NCBI RefSeq assembly: GCF_001641265.1
Contig: NW_020167598.1
Location: forward strand, 1 to 10,697
Reading direction: 5' to 3'
Length of the DNA stretch: 10,697 bases
Source of the DNA: Pseudogymnoascus destructans
Lineage: Eukaryota; Ascomycota; Leotiomycetes; Thelebolales; Thelebolaceae
Part shown: positions 1 through 8,187 of the stretch, in pieces
Layout: each line of letters begins with the position of its first letter
Position numbering within the stretch: position 1 is the first letter of the stretch
The notes under the pieces: generated by a model
What the model was told of the DNA's origin: nothing
The model's database searches: none
The model's input: only the letters and a program-made list of their open reading frames with translations
Translations under genes and position numbers: made by a program

Positions 1-293
1 ACTCCTCCCCTCCGTAGGGCTCCTGGGCCAACTCCTCTCTAACACCTTGTTCAATCCTCCATGCTCTCGCGTCACGCGCAGCTTGTAGTTCCGCTTCGAT
101 CTCCGGGCCAAGATAGGGACCGATACGTGCGACGTCGAAGTTAGGATCAACAAAGCCGGTTCTGAAGCTGGGTGGGCTGCGGCCGAGGTATGATGATGGG
201 CTGGATGGGCTGGTTGTGTTGAATGCGTTGTTGTCGAAGTTGGGGGGGGTTGTCGCTATGGTCTGTTTTACTGCCTCTGTCACGGTTGGGCAT
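1..293 (-). CDS. Unrecognised host gene, 5' part, runs off the left edge
   Basis: On the minus strand a frame stays open from about position 290 to the window edge, with strongly protein-like content: a Ser/Pro/Asn-rich stretch (residues about 18-45), then a charged, probably helical end containing the motif GPYLGPEIEAELQAARDARA. An ATG at 293-291 in good context (CACAATG) lies one base out of frame. With one C fewer in the CCC just after the ATG (or in the 8-C run at 249-242) it would open the frame with M-P-T-V-T-E-A-V-K. I see no known domain and cannot assign a function. The gene has ordinary codon composition and is unrelated to the transposons beside it. The start is inferred; the open frame is seen directly. 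Confidence 0.6.
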
Positions 294-480
294 TGTGGGG
301 TGTTGGTTTTTTTTGGGGGGTGGGGGTGGCGTGAGGTGCGGTGGGGAGAGGATGAGATAATAGGGGTTGGGATATGGTGATGTGACGTGGGGTCTGAGAA
401 GTGTGGGATGGATGTTGGGAGCTATAGAGTTGAGCGATGGCTTGGGTGGGTGTGAATGGGGGTGGCCATCTTGGGAATTT
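294..480 (-). promoter_or_regulatory. Probable 5' leader and promoter of the host gene
   Basis: Read on the minus strand this stretch is C/T-rich (long C and CA runs at about 305-345) and low in coding signal, typical of fungal core promoters and leaders. A TATA-like CTATAG lies at about 422-427, roughly 130 bases before the ATG at 293. No operator or other factor site can be named. The assignment rests on position and composition only. Confidence 0.35.
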
Positions 481-880
481 ACTCTCGATAAGAATGTAAT
501 AATTTAATAGGGAAGGCGCGAAGGAGGGGGATTGAGAAGGTGCGAGTTGAGTTGAGTTGTTGTGGAAGGAGCGATGGGCGCGAGGTTATCATACGATGTA
601 AACAAACCCTTTCAGCTTCATTTATCACATATTGTAATTCAGACTCGGAGATAATCAGGCCTTATTGTTGGTGACTGATAACTACTCGGGTGGATAGAGT
701 TCCTCAAAATGATAAATCCAGATTCTGATAGCCTGATGTCTAGTCGTAGTTAGAAATCTAAAGAAATGTAAAATAAAATAAAATATATTAATGTTGTTGT
801 GAAAATTTCACCCCATGGTGAATCGAAACCGCGAACCTAATGGAACATAATTGTTTCGGGGAAAATGAATGGCATTGCAT
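481..880. other. AT-rich intergenic DNA, nothing identified
   Basis: No convincing reading frame, RNA gene or repeat was found here. Base composition becomes AT-rich from about 600, with an A/T run at about 765-790. It lies between the host gene promoter and the left end of the old transposon remnant. Confidence 0.4.
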
Positions 881-908
881 GGGGTAGTTCAGGGTTAGAA
901 AATCAATT

Positions 909-932
909 ATAATCATGATTAACGTATTTCAC
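909..932 (+). repeat. Left arm of a 24-bp inverted repeat, likely terminal repeat of pogo copy A
   Basis: These 24 bases are the reverse complement of 9821-9844 with a single C/T mismatch. Weaker similarity continues outward on both sides for about 10-20 bases, and a TA follows on each side at a comparable distance (near 894-895 and 9859-9860), as expected for a TA target duplication of the Tc1/pogo group. The pairing brackets copy A and the retrotransposon inside it. Confidence 0.6.
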
Positions 933-1035
933 GGCAGCAAAAACATAAATTGAAAGGCGTTAGGATATGAATCAATTACGATTGAATAGGGATTATTATA
1001 TAAGGTGGTAGTAGCTGTAGTAATAGTCAATTCGC

Positions 1036-1040
1036 ATGTA
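1036..1040. repeat. Target site duplication, left copy (ATGTA)
   Basis: ATGTA directly precedes the TG of the 5' LTR and is repeated exactly at 8690-8694 right after the CA of the 3' LTR. A perfect 5-bp duplication is normal for Ty3/gypsy integration and shows that the two LTRs belong to one insertion event that has not recombined. Confidence 0.95.
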
Positions 1041-1347
1041 TGTAAGGATGCCTCCTTACACGGGGTACCCTCGACCCGTAAGACAACGCGGAATAGGCGA
1101 CATAGTAGTATAGCAGCATAGATGTTCTAGGGTCGGGGTCGATTCGGGCGGCAGACGGGAGTGGATCTACCGGTACGCTAAGGCCTAGCCGAGTCGGACC
1201 CCATTTAGGTACATAAGGGGTAGGAAGCTATAGCTCCCCTTTCATCTTTTTGTATCCTTCGTAGTAGACCTATAGGATTGCACCGACTCATATCCGACTC
1301 GCACTCCCATATGCCACTTCTCGTGATACGGTGCCCTGGTCCTTACA
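1041..1347 (+). repeat. 5' LTR
   Basis: 307 bp, starting TGTAAGGA and ending TCCTTACA (a perfect 8-bp terminal inverted repeat with TG...CA ends). It matches the 3' LTR over its whole length. The differences are seven single-base insertions or deletions and no substitutions. If transcription starts at about 1244 (see primer-binding site), U3 is about 203 bp and R plus U5 about 104 bp. The first 20 bases are themselves a palindrome (8-bp arms, 4-base loop). Confidence 0.97.
1212..1244 (+). promoter_or_regulatory. Putative LTR promoter and transcription start
   Basis: A CATAAG at 1212-1217 lies about 30 bases before 1244, and a TATAG at 1229-1233 (TATAAG in the 3' LTR, 8569-8574) lies closer. 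Position 1244 is chosen because the bases from there match the complement of the primer-binding site, which in self-priming elements is the 5' end of the RNA. The start site is inferred, not measured. Confidence 0.4.
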
Positions 1348-1349
1348 TT

Positions 1350-1362
1350 ATACAAAAAAGAT
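1350..1362 (+). other. Primer-binding site of the Tf1-type self-priming kind
   Basis: Two bases after the LTR, ATACAAAAAAGAT is the exact reverse complement of 13 bases inside the 3' LTR (8584-8596); the 5' LTR copy (1244-1255) has one T fewer in its T run. In Tf1 and related elements the 5' end of the genomic RNA folds back on such a site, is cleaved and primes reverse transcription. The position, right after U5, fits this mechanism, and I recognise no tRNA 3' end complementary to the site. The A6/T6 run lowers sequence complexity somewhat. Confidence 0.7.
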
Positions 1363-1705
1363 CACGCCTGCCGGGGACGGCCGTACTCAAAGAATATCCA
1401 CAACCGGAACGACTCAGGAGAACTGTCGAAACACCACCGACCGCGACTCGGTGACATTTCGAAGTAGAGACCTGATGACTCCAATAGCCGTGACCCAGAG
1501 AACTCACGGACAGCCAGTGGATCAGGGTTTGATCCTGCAGAGCAAGCTGGTAAAGTCGCCGACGCGTTGGCGCCGAATAGGATACGAGATCCTAAAGAAC
1601 CCCTCAAGCACAGAGGCAATTGTGAACAAGAGTGTTGATAGCTACGAGCTACCGGAAGTCAAACTCTTCCGTATCGACTGCGACTCGATACACCCCCGAA
1701 TCAAG
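1363..1705 (+). other. Leader before gag, possible N-terminal gag coding
   Basis: No clear domain. One frame is open from 1331 through 2137, with ATGs at 1475 and 1706. In a second frame, about 1480-1620, the translation is also protein-like (for example VADALAPNRIRDPKEPLK). The stretch could be untranslated leader, the true Gag N-terminus broken by frame shifts, or a small separate frame. The evidence does not decide. Confidence 0.3.
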
Positions 1706-3086
1706 ATGTCGCGCAAGACGACACAAAACCCACCACCCGACAATGACGGTCAACCGCTACGAATGACAACTAGGCAAACCGCCACAGCGGGCACGACCGC
1801 AGGGCCATCCGAAAGCCCCCCGGATCGCATAGCGAACCTCGAGAACGAGATGCGGGAGCTCAAGGCGATGGTAGCCAGCCTCGTAGCTAGCCAGACCCGA
1901 ATACCGTCTACGCCACCACCGGCTGCCGACGCCCCAGTGCGCACCATTGAGGCCGACGAAGACGAACAGCCTGCACCGACAATGCGAAACACGCCCGGCA
2001 CCGTTCGACTGCCACCTGTCGACAATGCGCGCTCTCCTTCAATCCCGGGTCTACCCGACAGTACACCGTGGACCCTCCGAACCGTTACAAGAAATCCACC
2101 ATCTCTGAGAAGATTACGCCGCTCAGCGATGGGATAGAACATACCTTTATGCAATGGAGCCGTCCATTCGGGACCGACTTGTAGTCAATGAGGACCACTA
2201 CCCTACCGACGTCTCGAGAAGAGCGTTGATATGGGGAACTACGACCGGCCTAGCAAAGAAATATCTAGAACCCCAATACCTATCGGATACGCATGGCTTC
2301 CAGAGCGCAGACGAAATGATGGACCTATTAGGATCATATTACCTTACGGGTAATGAGACCGAACAGGCCCGGAACGAATTCGACGATATGCAGATGGGCG
2401 AAAAGGGTCACTTACACGAAACCTTCCCCGAGTTCAAAGCCCGCTTCCAAAGTGCGGCGATTACGGGACAAGTATCACAATCGGAGTGGTTTCGGTATAT
2501 GTGGAACAAGCTCACACCGCAATTCCGCAGCCGCGTGGCGGTCGTGAAGGACCAATGGAAAGGCGATTACCTCACCATGGTCCGAGCCTTAACCGCCTTC
2601 GACCAAGAGCGACGCAGGAACGGCGAGTTGAGCTCCCAGTCCAAGAGCAGCGAGTCGAGCTTCCCAGGACGGGCCCGCCTCGGCTCATCCAGGTTCCCGC
2701 CTGTGGAGGCCGCCAAGACCCAACCACCGAAGACGACAAGAAGTCCGTTGGGTTCCTTCCAGAGGACTCCTTTCATACCCACCGCCCCCAAGCCGGACAT
2801 AACAGGTCGCGTGCGGACCGCCGTGCCGGCTGCGTCTGGAAACTGTTTCAAATGCGGGAAGCCCGGTCATTTCCAGGACAGGTGCCCGCTCAACCCCACA
2901 GTCAAAGAGATTGACCGCGAAGCCCCTGAACCCGAAGAGCAGTGGGAGGAGGCAGTCGAACTCCCAATCGGATGCGTCCCTGGAGGAAAACGACGAGGCC
3001 TAGGGAAAGGCTCCTTCCTAGGTCTACGCAAATGTGATCTGCGAGATCTCGACCTACAAAACTCTTGGGCGGAACCCAGTTCTTAG
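1706..3086 (+). CDS. gag: Gag polyprotein (capsid and nucleocapsid), frame-disrupted
   Basis: Structural protein that packages the element's RNA into cytoplasmic particles. ATG 1706 opens with a basic, Thr/Pro-rich region and a short helical stretch (IANLENEMRELKAMVASLV), probably a coiled coil. Coding then moves frame twice by one base (about 2035-2071 and 2150-2170). The main part, 2154-3086, has a retrotransposon-gag capsid region in its first about 165 residues (DHYPTD, LGSYY, FKARF) and a CX2CX4HX4C zinc knuckle (C231, C234, H239, C244; bases 2844-2885) after a basic Pro/Ser-rich linker. The stop at 3084-3086 lies within the overlap with the protease frame. The start is uncertain because an in-frame ATG also exists at 1475. 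The family assignment is firm; intactness is not. Confidence 0.85.
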
Positions 3087-3839
3087 TCGACACGACGCTG
3101 AGTCTGAACGGACTCGGTGTGCAACGAAGGCTCTCGCAGACACAGGAGCAAACGGATACCTCGTCATCAACAAGCCTTCGCGCTACGACTGTCGAAGGCG
3201 CTTCAGAGCCCCATACGGAAACTGCCCTACTCTGTACCCATACGTGGTTTTCAGCGAAAAATCCAAAGTCACGTATCGGAGTATATTCGGTTGCACTTAA
3301 CAGTCGAAGGACGCCGAATATATAACTGCCCCTTTGTGCTCCTGGACCTCGGAGCGCAAGATGTGATAATTGGGAGGAAGCTTTTCAGCCGCTTCCGAAT
3401 ACTACTCGACTCTGCAAAGAGCCGGCTAGTATGGCCAAAGGAGTACCCGCCTACTCCTAGCTGGAGCAAGGAGATCACCTTGCCCTACCACTCGCGCGAA
3501 ACGTCCATTCGACATCCTTCTCACCAGTCGGATGCGAATCGTAGGGATGCCGCAATCCACCACGAAGACAGACGCCGCGCAGGCGGACGCTCGATGGAAA
3601 TGAAAGTGATAATTTCGGACTCCGGAATGACACCGACACTGCCCCGAGTACACCTCAGATCCCAGGGGTACCTTTCTTGCCACGGCGAAGCCTGTACAAA
3701 GCTTCACGCCGGTGCACATCTGCGAGATCGGTGCAAACGCCTTCCACCACGAGATGATGCGAAGCGATGCGAGTTCTTCCAGACCAGCCTTTACGAGATC
3801 GATCAGATCATTCGGGGAAAAAGAATCCGAAGAGGATGA
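3022..3839 (+). CDS. pol: Pol, aspartic protease and linker segment, frame-disrupted
   Basis: Retroviral-type aspartic protease that would cut the Gag-Pol polyprotein. The catalytic motif ALADTGANGYLVINK is at about 3130-3174 in the frame open from 3022. One base is missing near 3168, after which the domain continues in another frame to the second conserved motif, DVIIGRKLF (about 3360-3386), matching the usual I-I-G-R flap end. A Glu/Arg/His-rich linker (HQSDANRRDAAIHHED) then leads toward RT, with further apparent single-base shifts at about 3600-3700 and near 3770 and 3830. The frame enters one base forward of Gag, which could be a programmed +1 shift as in Ty3. With so many other breaks this cannot be told from damage. 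Confidence 0.8.
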
Positions 3840-5250
3840 CGAGACGATATCACTCATCCAGGAGAAACTCCCGCCTGTGCACCGAAAGTACACCGACGTC
3901 TTCTCAAAATCGGAATCTGATAAATTACCACCACACCGGGTATACGATCATAAGATACAGCTAGAGGCGCCGTTACCAAACGCTTTCTCCCCGCTCTACC
4001 GGCAAGGCACCAAAGAGCTTAAGGCTACCAAGCAATACCTGCTGGAGAACCTGGAGAAAGGCTTCATCGTCAATAGCAATAGCCCCTTTGCGTCCCCTAT
4101 ACTCTTCGTTAAGAAAGCGGACGGCAAACTGAGGTTCTGCATTGATTACCGCAAGCTGAACGGACTCACCCGCAACGATCCGTACCCTATACCGCGCATC
4201 GACGAACTACTTGGACGGGTGTCGAAAGCCAAGATTTTCACGAAACTAGATATCCGACAAGCCTTCCATCGCATACGAATGCACCCTGACTCCGAAGAGT
4301 ATACTACCTTTCGGACTCGATATGGATCTTATAAGTGCAAGGTGCTGCCGTTCGGACTGACCAACGGCCCCGCAACGTACCAGCGCTACATGAACGACGT
4401 CCTCATGCAATACTTGGACGACTTCTGTACGGCTTACCTCGACGACATTCTCATATACTCCGAGGACCCTACGGAACATATAGAGCACGTACACAAAGTC
4501 CTACAGCGCCTTCGTGAGGCAGGGCTACAAGCCGACCTCAAGAAGTGCGAGTTCAATGTTACCCGAACTAAGTACCTGGGTTACATACTGACCACTTCCG
4601 GTGTCGAGGCGGACCCCGACAAGATCGAACCCCTTCGAAACTGGATTCGACCGACCACCGTTACCGGTGTGAAATCCTATCTAGGCTTCTGTGGGTTCTA
4701 CCGCCAGTTCATACGCAATTTCGGGAAGATCGCGAAGCCCCTGACTACCATCACGAGCCCCTCGGAGCCGTTCCTATGGACTGAGGAATGTGAGAACGCC
4801 TTTGAAGAATTACGGCGGCAGCTACTAGCGGTGCAGGCACTACACCACTTCAACCCCGAATTGCCTACGAAGCTAGAGACCGACTCTTCAGACGGAGTCG
4901 TCGCCGGCGTGCTATCACAAGAGCACCCGGACCAGCTCTGGTACCCAGTGAGCTTCTACAGCCACGTCCTTACCGGCCATGAGATCAACTGGGAAATCCA
5001 TGACAAGGAACTCTTCGCCATCGTGAAAGCGTTCGCGAAATGGAGACCTGAGTTGGCCTCTGTTACGCAGCGAGTCGAGGTGTATACGGACCACCGCTCG
5101 CTCGAATACTTCATGACGACGAAGGTTCTCACCGCGAAGCAGGTGCGATGGATGGAACTACTATCCGACTTCAACTTCCACATTACGTATACGGCAGGTA
5201 AGAATAACCTGAAGGCTGATATTCTGAGCCGAAGAGACCAGACCTCGTAA
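3712..5250 (+). CDS. pol: Pol, reverse transcriptase and RNase H segment
   Basis: Copies the element RNA to DNA and removes the RNA strand. The frame runs 512 codons, with the coding context already present upstream. RT: conserved LPPHR and YDHKIQLE lead-in, SPFASPILFVKK, the first catalytic Asp in TKLDIRQAF (residue 180), LPFGLTNGPATYQ, and AYLDDILIYS with catalytic Asp 244 and 245. RNase H: Asp391 (ETDSSDG), Glu433 (HDKELF), Asp460 (YTDHRS) and Asp503 (LKADILSRR), so all four acidic residues are present. The TAA at 5248-5250 is probably not the natural end: a one-base shift gives a typical post-RNase H continuation that meets the integrase frame after about 5290. This is the cleanest part of the element, with no break from about 3840 to 5245. 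Confidence 0.95.
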   Translation: MHICEIGANAFHHEMMRSDASSSRPAFTRSIRSFGEKESEEDDETISLIQEKLPPVHRKYTDVFSKSESDKLPPHRVYDHKIQLEAPLPNAFSPLYRQGTKELKATKQYLLENLEKGFIVNSNSPFASPILFVKKADGKLRFCIDYRKLNGLTRNDPYPIPRIDELLGRVSKAKIFTKLDIRQAFHRIRMHPDSEEYTTFRTRYGSYKCKVLPFGLTNGPATYQRYMNDVLMQYLDDFCTAYLDDILIYSEDPTEHIEHVHKVLQRLREAGLQADLKKCEFNVTRTKYLGYILTTSGVEADPDKIEPLRNWIRPTTVTGVKSYLGFCGFYRQFIRNFGKIAKPLTTITSPSEPFLWTEECENAFEELRRQLLAVQALHHFNPELPTKLETDSSDGVVAGVLSQEHPDQLWYPVSFYSHVLTGHEINWEIHDKELFAIVKAFAKWRPELASVTQRVEVYTDHRSLEYFMTTKVLTAKQVRWMELLSDFNFHITYTAGKNNLKADILSRRDQTS

Positions 5251-5277
5251 TGCAACAGAAAGTCAAGTTGGATAGTC

Positions 5278-6261
5278 GTGCGAGGGTGTTGCTTGGCCCT
5301 GCCGCCTACACCCCGTATCAGTGCCGAGTTGGCCGACAGTTATGTAGCATCGATCAATGCCATCGACCCCCCAAAGGCGCAGATGCCCTTCGATCTGATC
5401 GAGGCACTATGCGTAGACAACCGGAAGTCGTTCGCCGAGACACGCGCGAAACAACCCTTACCGGATGGGTACGCCCTAGCCGACCAACTCCTCCTGTACA
5501 AAGACCGCCTATGTGTGAACCGCCACACCGAGCTGTGTACGAAACTCATCCGAGAGGCGCATGACCAGGTGTCGACGGCGCACCCCAGCGGCCGGAGGAC
5601 CTACCAGTTGCTTGCCCAGAAGTATCGCTGGGTCGGTATGGAAGCGGACTGCATACGGTATGTGCGTAACTGCGCGACATGCCGCCTTTCGCACACCAAT
5701 GTCACAAAGCAACAGGGCTTTCTACACCCCCTACCGGTACCCGACTACCCTATGCAACACCTTACGATGGACTTCAAGGAGTTCCCAAGGGACAAGCACG
5801 GGTACGACAGCATCCTAGTGTTTATGGACCGCCTCGGGAAGAGTTCGGTGACCATACCGTGTTATAAGACTACAGATGCACGACAAATGGCGCAGCTGTT
5901 CATCGAATGGATATATCGATTCGGGCACACCCCGGTATCGATCGTCAGTGACCGCGGACCCCAATTCGTGTCATCCTTCTGGCACGAGTTCTGCCGGATC
6001 ATCGGCGTCAAGATCAAGCTGTCGACAGCCTATCACAAGCAGACCGACGGGCAGACGGAAATCATGAATCGGTATATCGATCAGAGACTGAGGCCCTTCG
6101 TATCACATTACCAGGACAACTGGAGCGAGCTCATTCCCATCATGGATCGGGTGCAAATGACCCTTCCCCATGCCTCGATCGGAATGACCCCTACCGACTC
6201 AAGTACGGAACTGATCCGCGCACCAGTTGGGACTGGGAAACCCCGAAAGCCACGACCCTAG
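5278..6261 (+). CDS. pol: Pol, integrase segment (zinc-binding domain and catalytic core)
   Basis: Inserts the DNA copy into the chromosome. The HHCC zinc-binding domain has H95, H102, C132 and C135. The catalytic core shows the D,D-35-E triad: Asp165 (TMDFKEFP), Asp225 (VSDRGPQF) and Glu261 (DGQTEIMNR), with 35 residues between the last two. The true reading starts upstream as a continuation of RT/RNase H, since pol is normally one polyprotein; the start given is only the first start codon in this frame. From about 6190 the coding leaves this frame (a conserved YGTDPRTSWDW lies one frame over, at 6208-6240), then moves again near 6245 into the chromodomain segment, so the TAG near 6261 is a product of frame breaks. 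Confidence 0.93.
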   Translation: MRGCCLALPPTPRISAELADSYVASINAIDPPKAQMPFDLIEALCVDNRKSFAETRAKQPLPDGYALADQLLLYKDRLCVNRHTELCTKLIREAHDQVSTAHPSGRRTYQLLAQKYRWVGMEADCIRYVRNCATCRLSHTNVTKQQGFLHPLPVPDYPMQHLTMDFKEFPRDKHGYDSILVFMDRLGKSSVTIPCYKTTDARQMAQLFIEWIYRFGHTPVSIVSDRGPQFVSSFWHEFCRIIGVKIKLSTAYHKQTDGQTEIMNRYIDQRLRPFVSHYQDNWSELIPIMDRVQMTLPHASIGMTPTDSSTELIRAPVGTGKPRKPRP

Positions 6262-6955
6262 GGAAGTCATGAACCAGAAGGAAGCCAAAGCAGTAGCAAA
6301 CCGCATGCACTCCGCATGGATTTACGCAAAGGAGAACATGGCCAAAGCACAAGAGGATATGTCTAAATACGCGAATCGACGCCGACGAGCCATTGACTGG
6401 GATGTAGGAGACAAGGTTTACCTATCGACCAAGAATCTGAAAAATCACCGCCCTAGCCGTAAGCTGGGGCAACAATGGGTCGGACCCTATACGGTACTGG
6501 AACAAATCGGACACGCCTTCCGACTAGACCTACCGAAGGGTTCCCAAATACACGATGTCTTCTCTCCAGACGTACTCATCAAGGCTCCGAATAACCCGCT
6601 GCCCGGTCAAGCAGCGCCTGAGCCAAGCAGCAAAGTCGTAGACGGCCTAGAGGAGTGGGAGGTCGAAAAGATCCTCGCCGTAAGGATCCGGCGAAAACAA
6701 CTTCAATACCAGGTATCCTGGGTCGGATACGATCCGGACCCGGAATGGTACCCCGCCTCAAACTTTAAGAACTCCCCCTACAAAATCCGGGAGTTCCACG
6801 CGGAGTACCCAAACCTGCCAGGACCACCGCAGGACCTACCCGGCTGGATCACGGAATGGGAGACAGGCAAACCAAGCTACGATCACGAGAGGCACGGCAA
6901 AGCAGAGGAAAACAGCGTCGTTGCTACCTACGACACTAAACTAAACACCCTCTAA
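6227..6955 (+). CDS. pol: Pol C-terminus: integrase GPY/F module and chromodomain
   Basis: The segment begins as the end of the integrase core (a Lys/Ala-rich helix), then carries the GPY/F module (QQWVGPYTVL, about residues 80-110) that helps integrase multimerise and bind DNA. A chromodomain follows at about residues 143-195: WEVEKIL, YQVSWVGY and EWYPASNF place three aromatic residues where the methyl-lysine cage lies in chromodomains, so recognition of methylated histone H3 is plausible. Chromodomains of fungal chromoviruses such as MAGGY direct integration to H3K9-methylated chromatin. The insertion inside a decayed transposon fits this. A polar tail leads to TAA at 6953-6955, which overlaps a stop codon of a minus-strand frame. 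Confidence 0.93.
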   Translation: MGLGNPESHDPREVMNQKEAKAVANRMHSAWIYAKENMAKAQEDMSKYANRRRRAIDWDVGDKVYLSTKNLKNHRPSRKLGQQWVGPYTVLEQIGHAFRLDLPKGSQIHDVFSPDVLIKAPNNPLPGQAAPEPSSKVVDGLEEWEVEKILAVRIRRKQLQYQVSWVGYDPDPEWYPASNFKNSPYKIREFHAEYPNLPGPPQDLPGWITEWETGKPSYDHERHGKAEENSVVATYDTKLNTL

Positions 6956-7009
6956 GCCAGGGCACCCTCAGAGCCGTAGCCCTTGCGGAAGCCACCCTTC
7001 CCAAACGTC

Positions 7010-8093
7010 TCACCGGCGTCGCAACAAGCGGCTACCACCATGAGAGACGAAGGGTCGAAGTGACCCCACGCGAAAGACCACGCCCGAGTTCCTCCGGCAC
7101 AGGGCCCGTTCACCCAATCGGGTTCTCCCCATTCCCTCCTCCTCCTCCCCCCTCTTCCTCTTCCCGCCATTGCGGGGAGCCACCGCAACAGCCCCGGCCA
7201 ACTTCCCCACCGCCTTCTCCACCTTCGCGACCGCAGTCGCCACGAAGCTCACCTCCTTCCCACCTTGTCGGTGGTTTTATCCACCGTCCCCAGCAAGGAG
7301 ACGGCGCGGGCCTGCCCCGCGAGGAGCTTCCCCGTATCCTCCTTCAACCCCTCCACCGCGGCGGTGAGGTCCTACCTAGGAGTCAGACCCAGAACAAGAA
7401 CAACAGAAAGGGGAAAACTTACCTTGATGGCAGCGAGGGTGGCCAGCCCTGAATGTACTGCGCCCCCTCAAAGGGGAGCGCAGGGCCGGCATGGCGGCGC
7501 TGGAGAGGTCGGCCACGCGCGCGACCTCCTTGTAGGTCTTGAGGGTGGTGGCCGGGACGGGAGGGTGGCCGCTTCGGCGGCGACGATGGCGGCATATTCC
7601 TCCTCGAGGAACCAGAGAATCTATCCCCCAGAAAGTCAGCACAGGAAACCAACCACCAGACCGAACAGCACCCGAGAACTCACCGGCACACATGGTGCCT
7701 TCTGCTTCACGCAGTAGGCGCACTTGGAGCTTTTCTCGCTCCAAACGCACTCGTGCTCCATGGGAGCATCGTCGGGTGTCCCAATACGGCGCACGCATCT
7801 CATACAGAGGACGCGGTACGCAGCCGGGAGGGCCCCGGGGGGCAGCAGGACGGGCATCTTCGCGAAAAGGTTTCCTACAAACCGTCAGCCCCAAGCCCAG
7901 AAGTTATCACCTACGCGTCGGCGCGCAATCATCACCTACTCGTCGTCTGGTTTGTTTTGTTCCTATGAAACAATCAGATTAGTATACAGTATACGAACAA
8001 GAGGGGCTACTTACTGGATTCGGGAGGTGGGTTCGTAGGCGGTGTTGTTGTAAAAAGAAGCCTTCGAATCCTGGGTGGAATCGGTTGCTCCAT
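7010..8093 (-). CDS. Antisense, intron-containing gene inside the retrotransposon: six-cysteine cluster protein
   Basis: Minus-strand gene with ATG at 8093 and exons 8093-8015, 7962-7936, 7874-7684, 7620-7423 and 7371-7010. Introns: 8014-7963 (52 nt), 7935-7875 (61), 7683-7621 (63) and 7422-7372 (51). Donors are GTAAGT, GTGATG, GTGAGT and GTAAGT; branch-like CTAAT or CTGAC precede each AG. The first three exons splice without any break into 99 residues holding C59-x2-C62-x15-C78-x8-C87-x2-C90-x6-C97 after an arginine patch. This matches the second half of a Zn2Cys6 cluster, with a long first loop. Exon 4 needs three one-base corrections and exon 5 one. They encode acidic and Ala-rich helical stretches (EEEYAAIVAAEAATL, AVAKVEKAVGKLAGAV) and a GGKRKRGEEEE nuclear-signal-like patch, about 285 residues in all. 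DNA binding is inference; no function is established. Confidence 0.7.
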
Positions 8094-8180
8094 AACAACC
8101 GCTTAGAACAATGAATTTCGAGGAGTAGTAGCGCGCGCACAGTAACTAAGAAACTCGCGACGCGCAACACCACAACTGGA

Positions 8181-8187
8181 TACTATA
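8181..8187 (-). promoter_or_regulatory. TATA-like box of the antisense gene
   Basis: TATAGTA on the minus strand lies about 90 bases before the ATG at 8093, which has G at -3 and +4. The region 8094-8368 has no other coding content that I can support and would serve as this gene's promoter and leader. Assigned by position only. Confidence 0.35.

Larger units (their letters stand above)
909..1040 (-). pseudogene. 3' end of pogo-type transposase copy A, cut off by the retrotransposon
   Basis: Read on the minus strand, this is the continuation of the transposase remnant at 8690-9300. The first codon, TGC at 1036-1034, supplies the last cysteine of the zinc knuckle whose first three ligands lie at 8703-8729. 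Beyond it the frame continues about 35 codons without homology I recognise and stops just before the inverted repeat. The 5-base target copy at 1036-1040 is shared with the retrotransposon insertion. Joining across the insertion is an inference, but it yields the exact CX2CX4HX4C spacing, the same as in copy B. Confidence 0.7.

Noticed and set aside
811..850. tRNA-like stretch (GGTGAATCGAAACCGCGAACC)
   Set aside because: No acceptor, D or anticodon arm can be folded around it.
1750..2154. Minus-strand 134-codon frame opposite gag
   Set aside because: A shadow of the GC-rich gag coding sequence, with no domain, introns or start context.
3022..3086. Programmed +1 frameshift between gag and pol, as in Ty3
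   Set aside because: The frame relation fits, but so many other one-base breaks lie nearby that a functional shift cannot be distinguished from an indel.
5246..5300. Separate integrase gene after a real stop at 5248
   Set aside because: A neighbouring frame bridges RNase H to integrase with typical sequence, so one pol polyprotein with local indels is more likely.
7060..7452. Plus-strand proline/serine-rich frame of 130 codons after pol
   Set aside because: It is the complement of the last exon of the antisense gene. Its Pro/Ser runs come from GGN/GAG-rich codons on the other strand, and no domain is visible.
7376..7894. Single unspliced 172-codon minus-strand frame
   Set aside because: It reads through introns and in its N-terminal half follows a frame that loses the cysteine array. 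The spliced model explains the same bases better.
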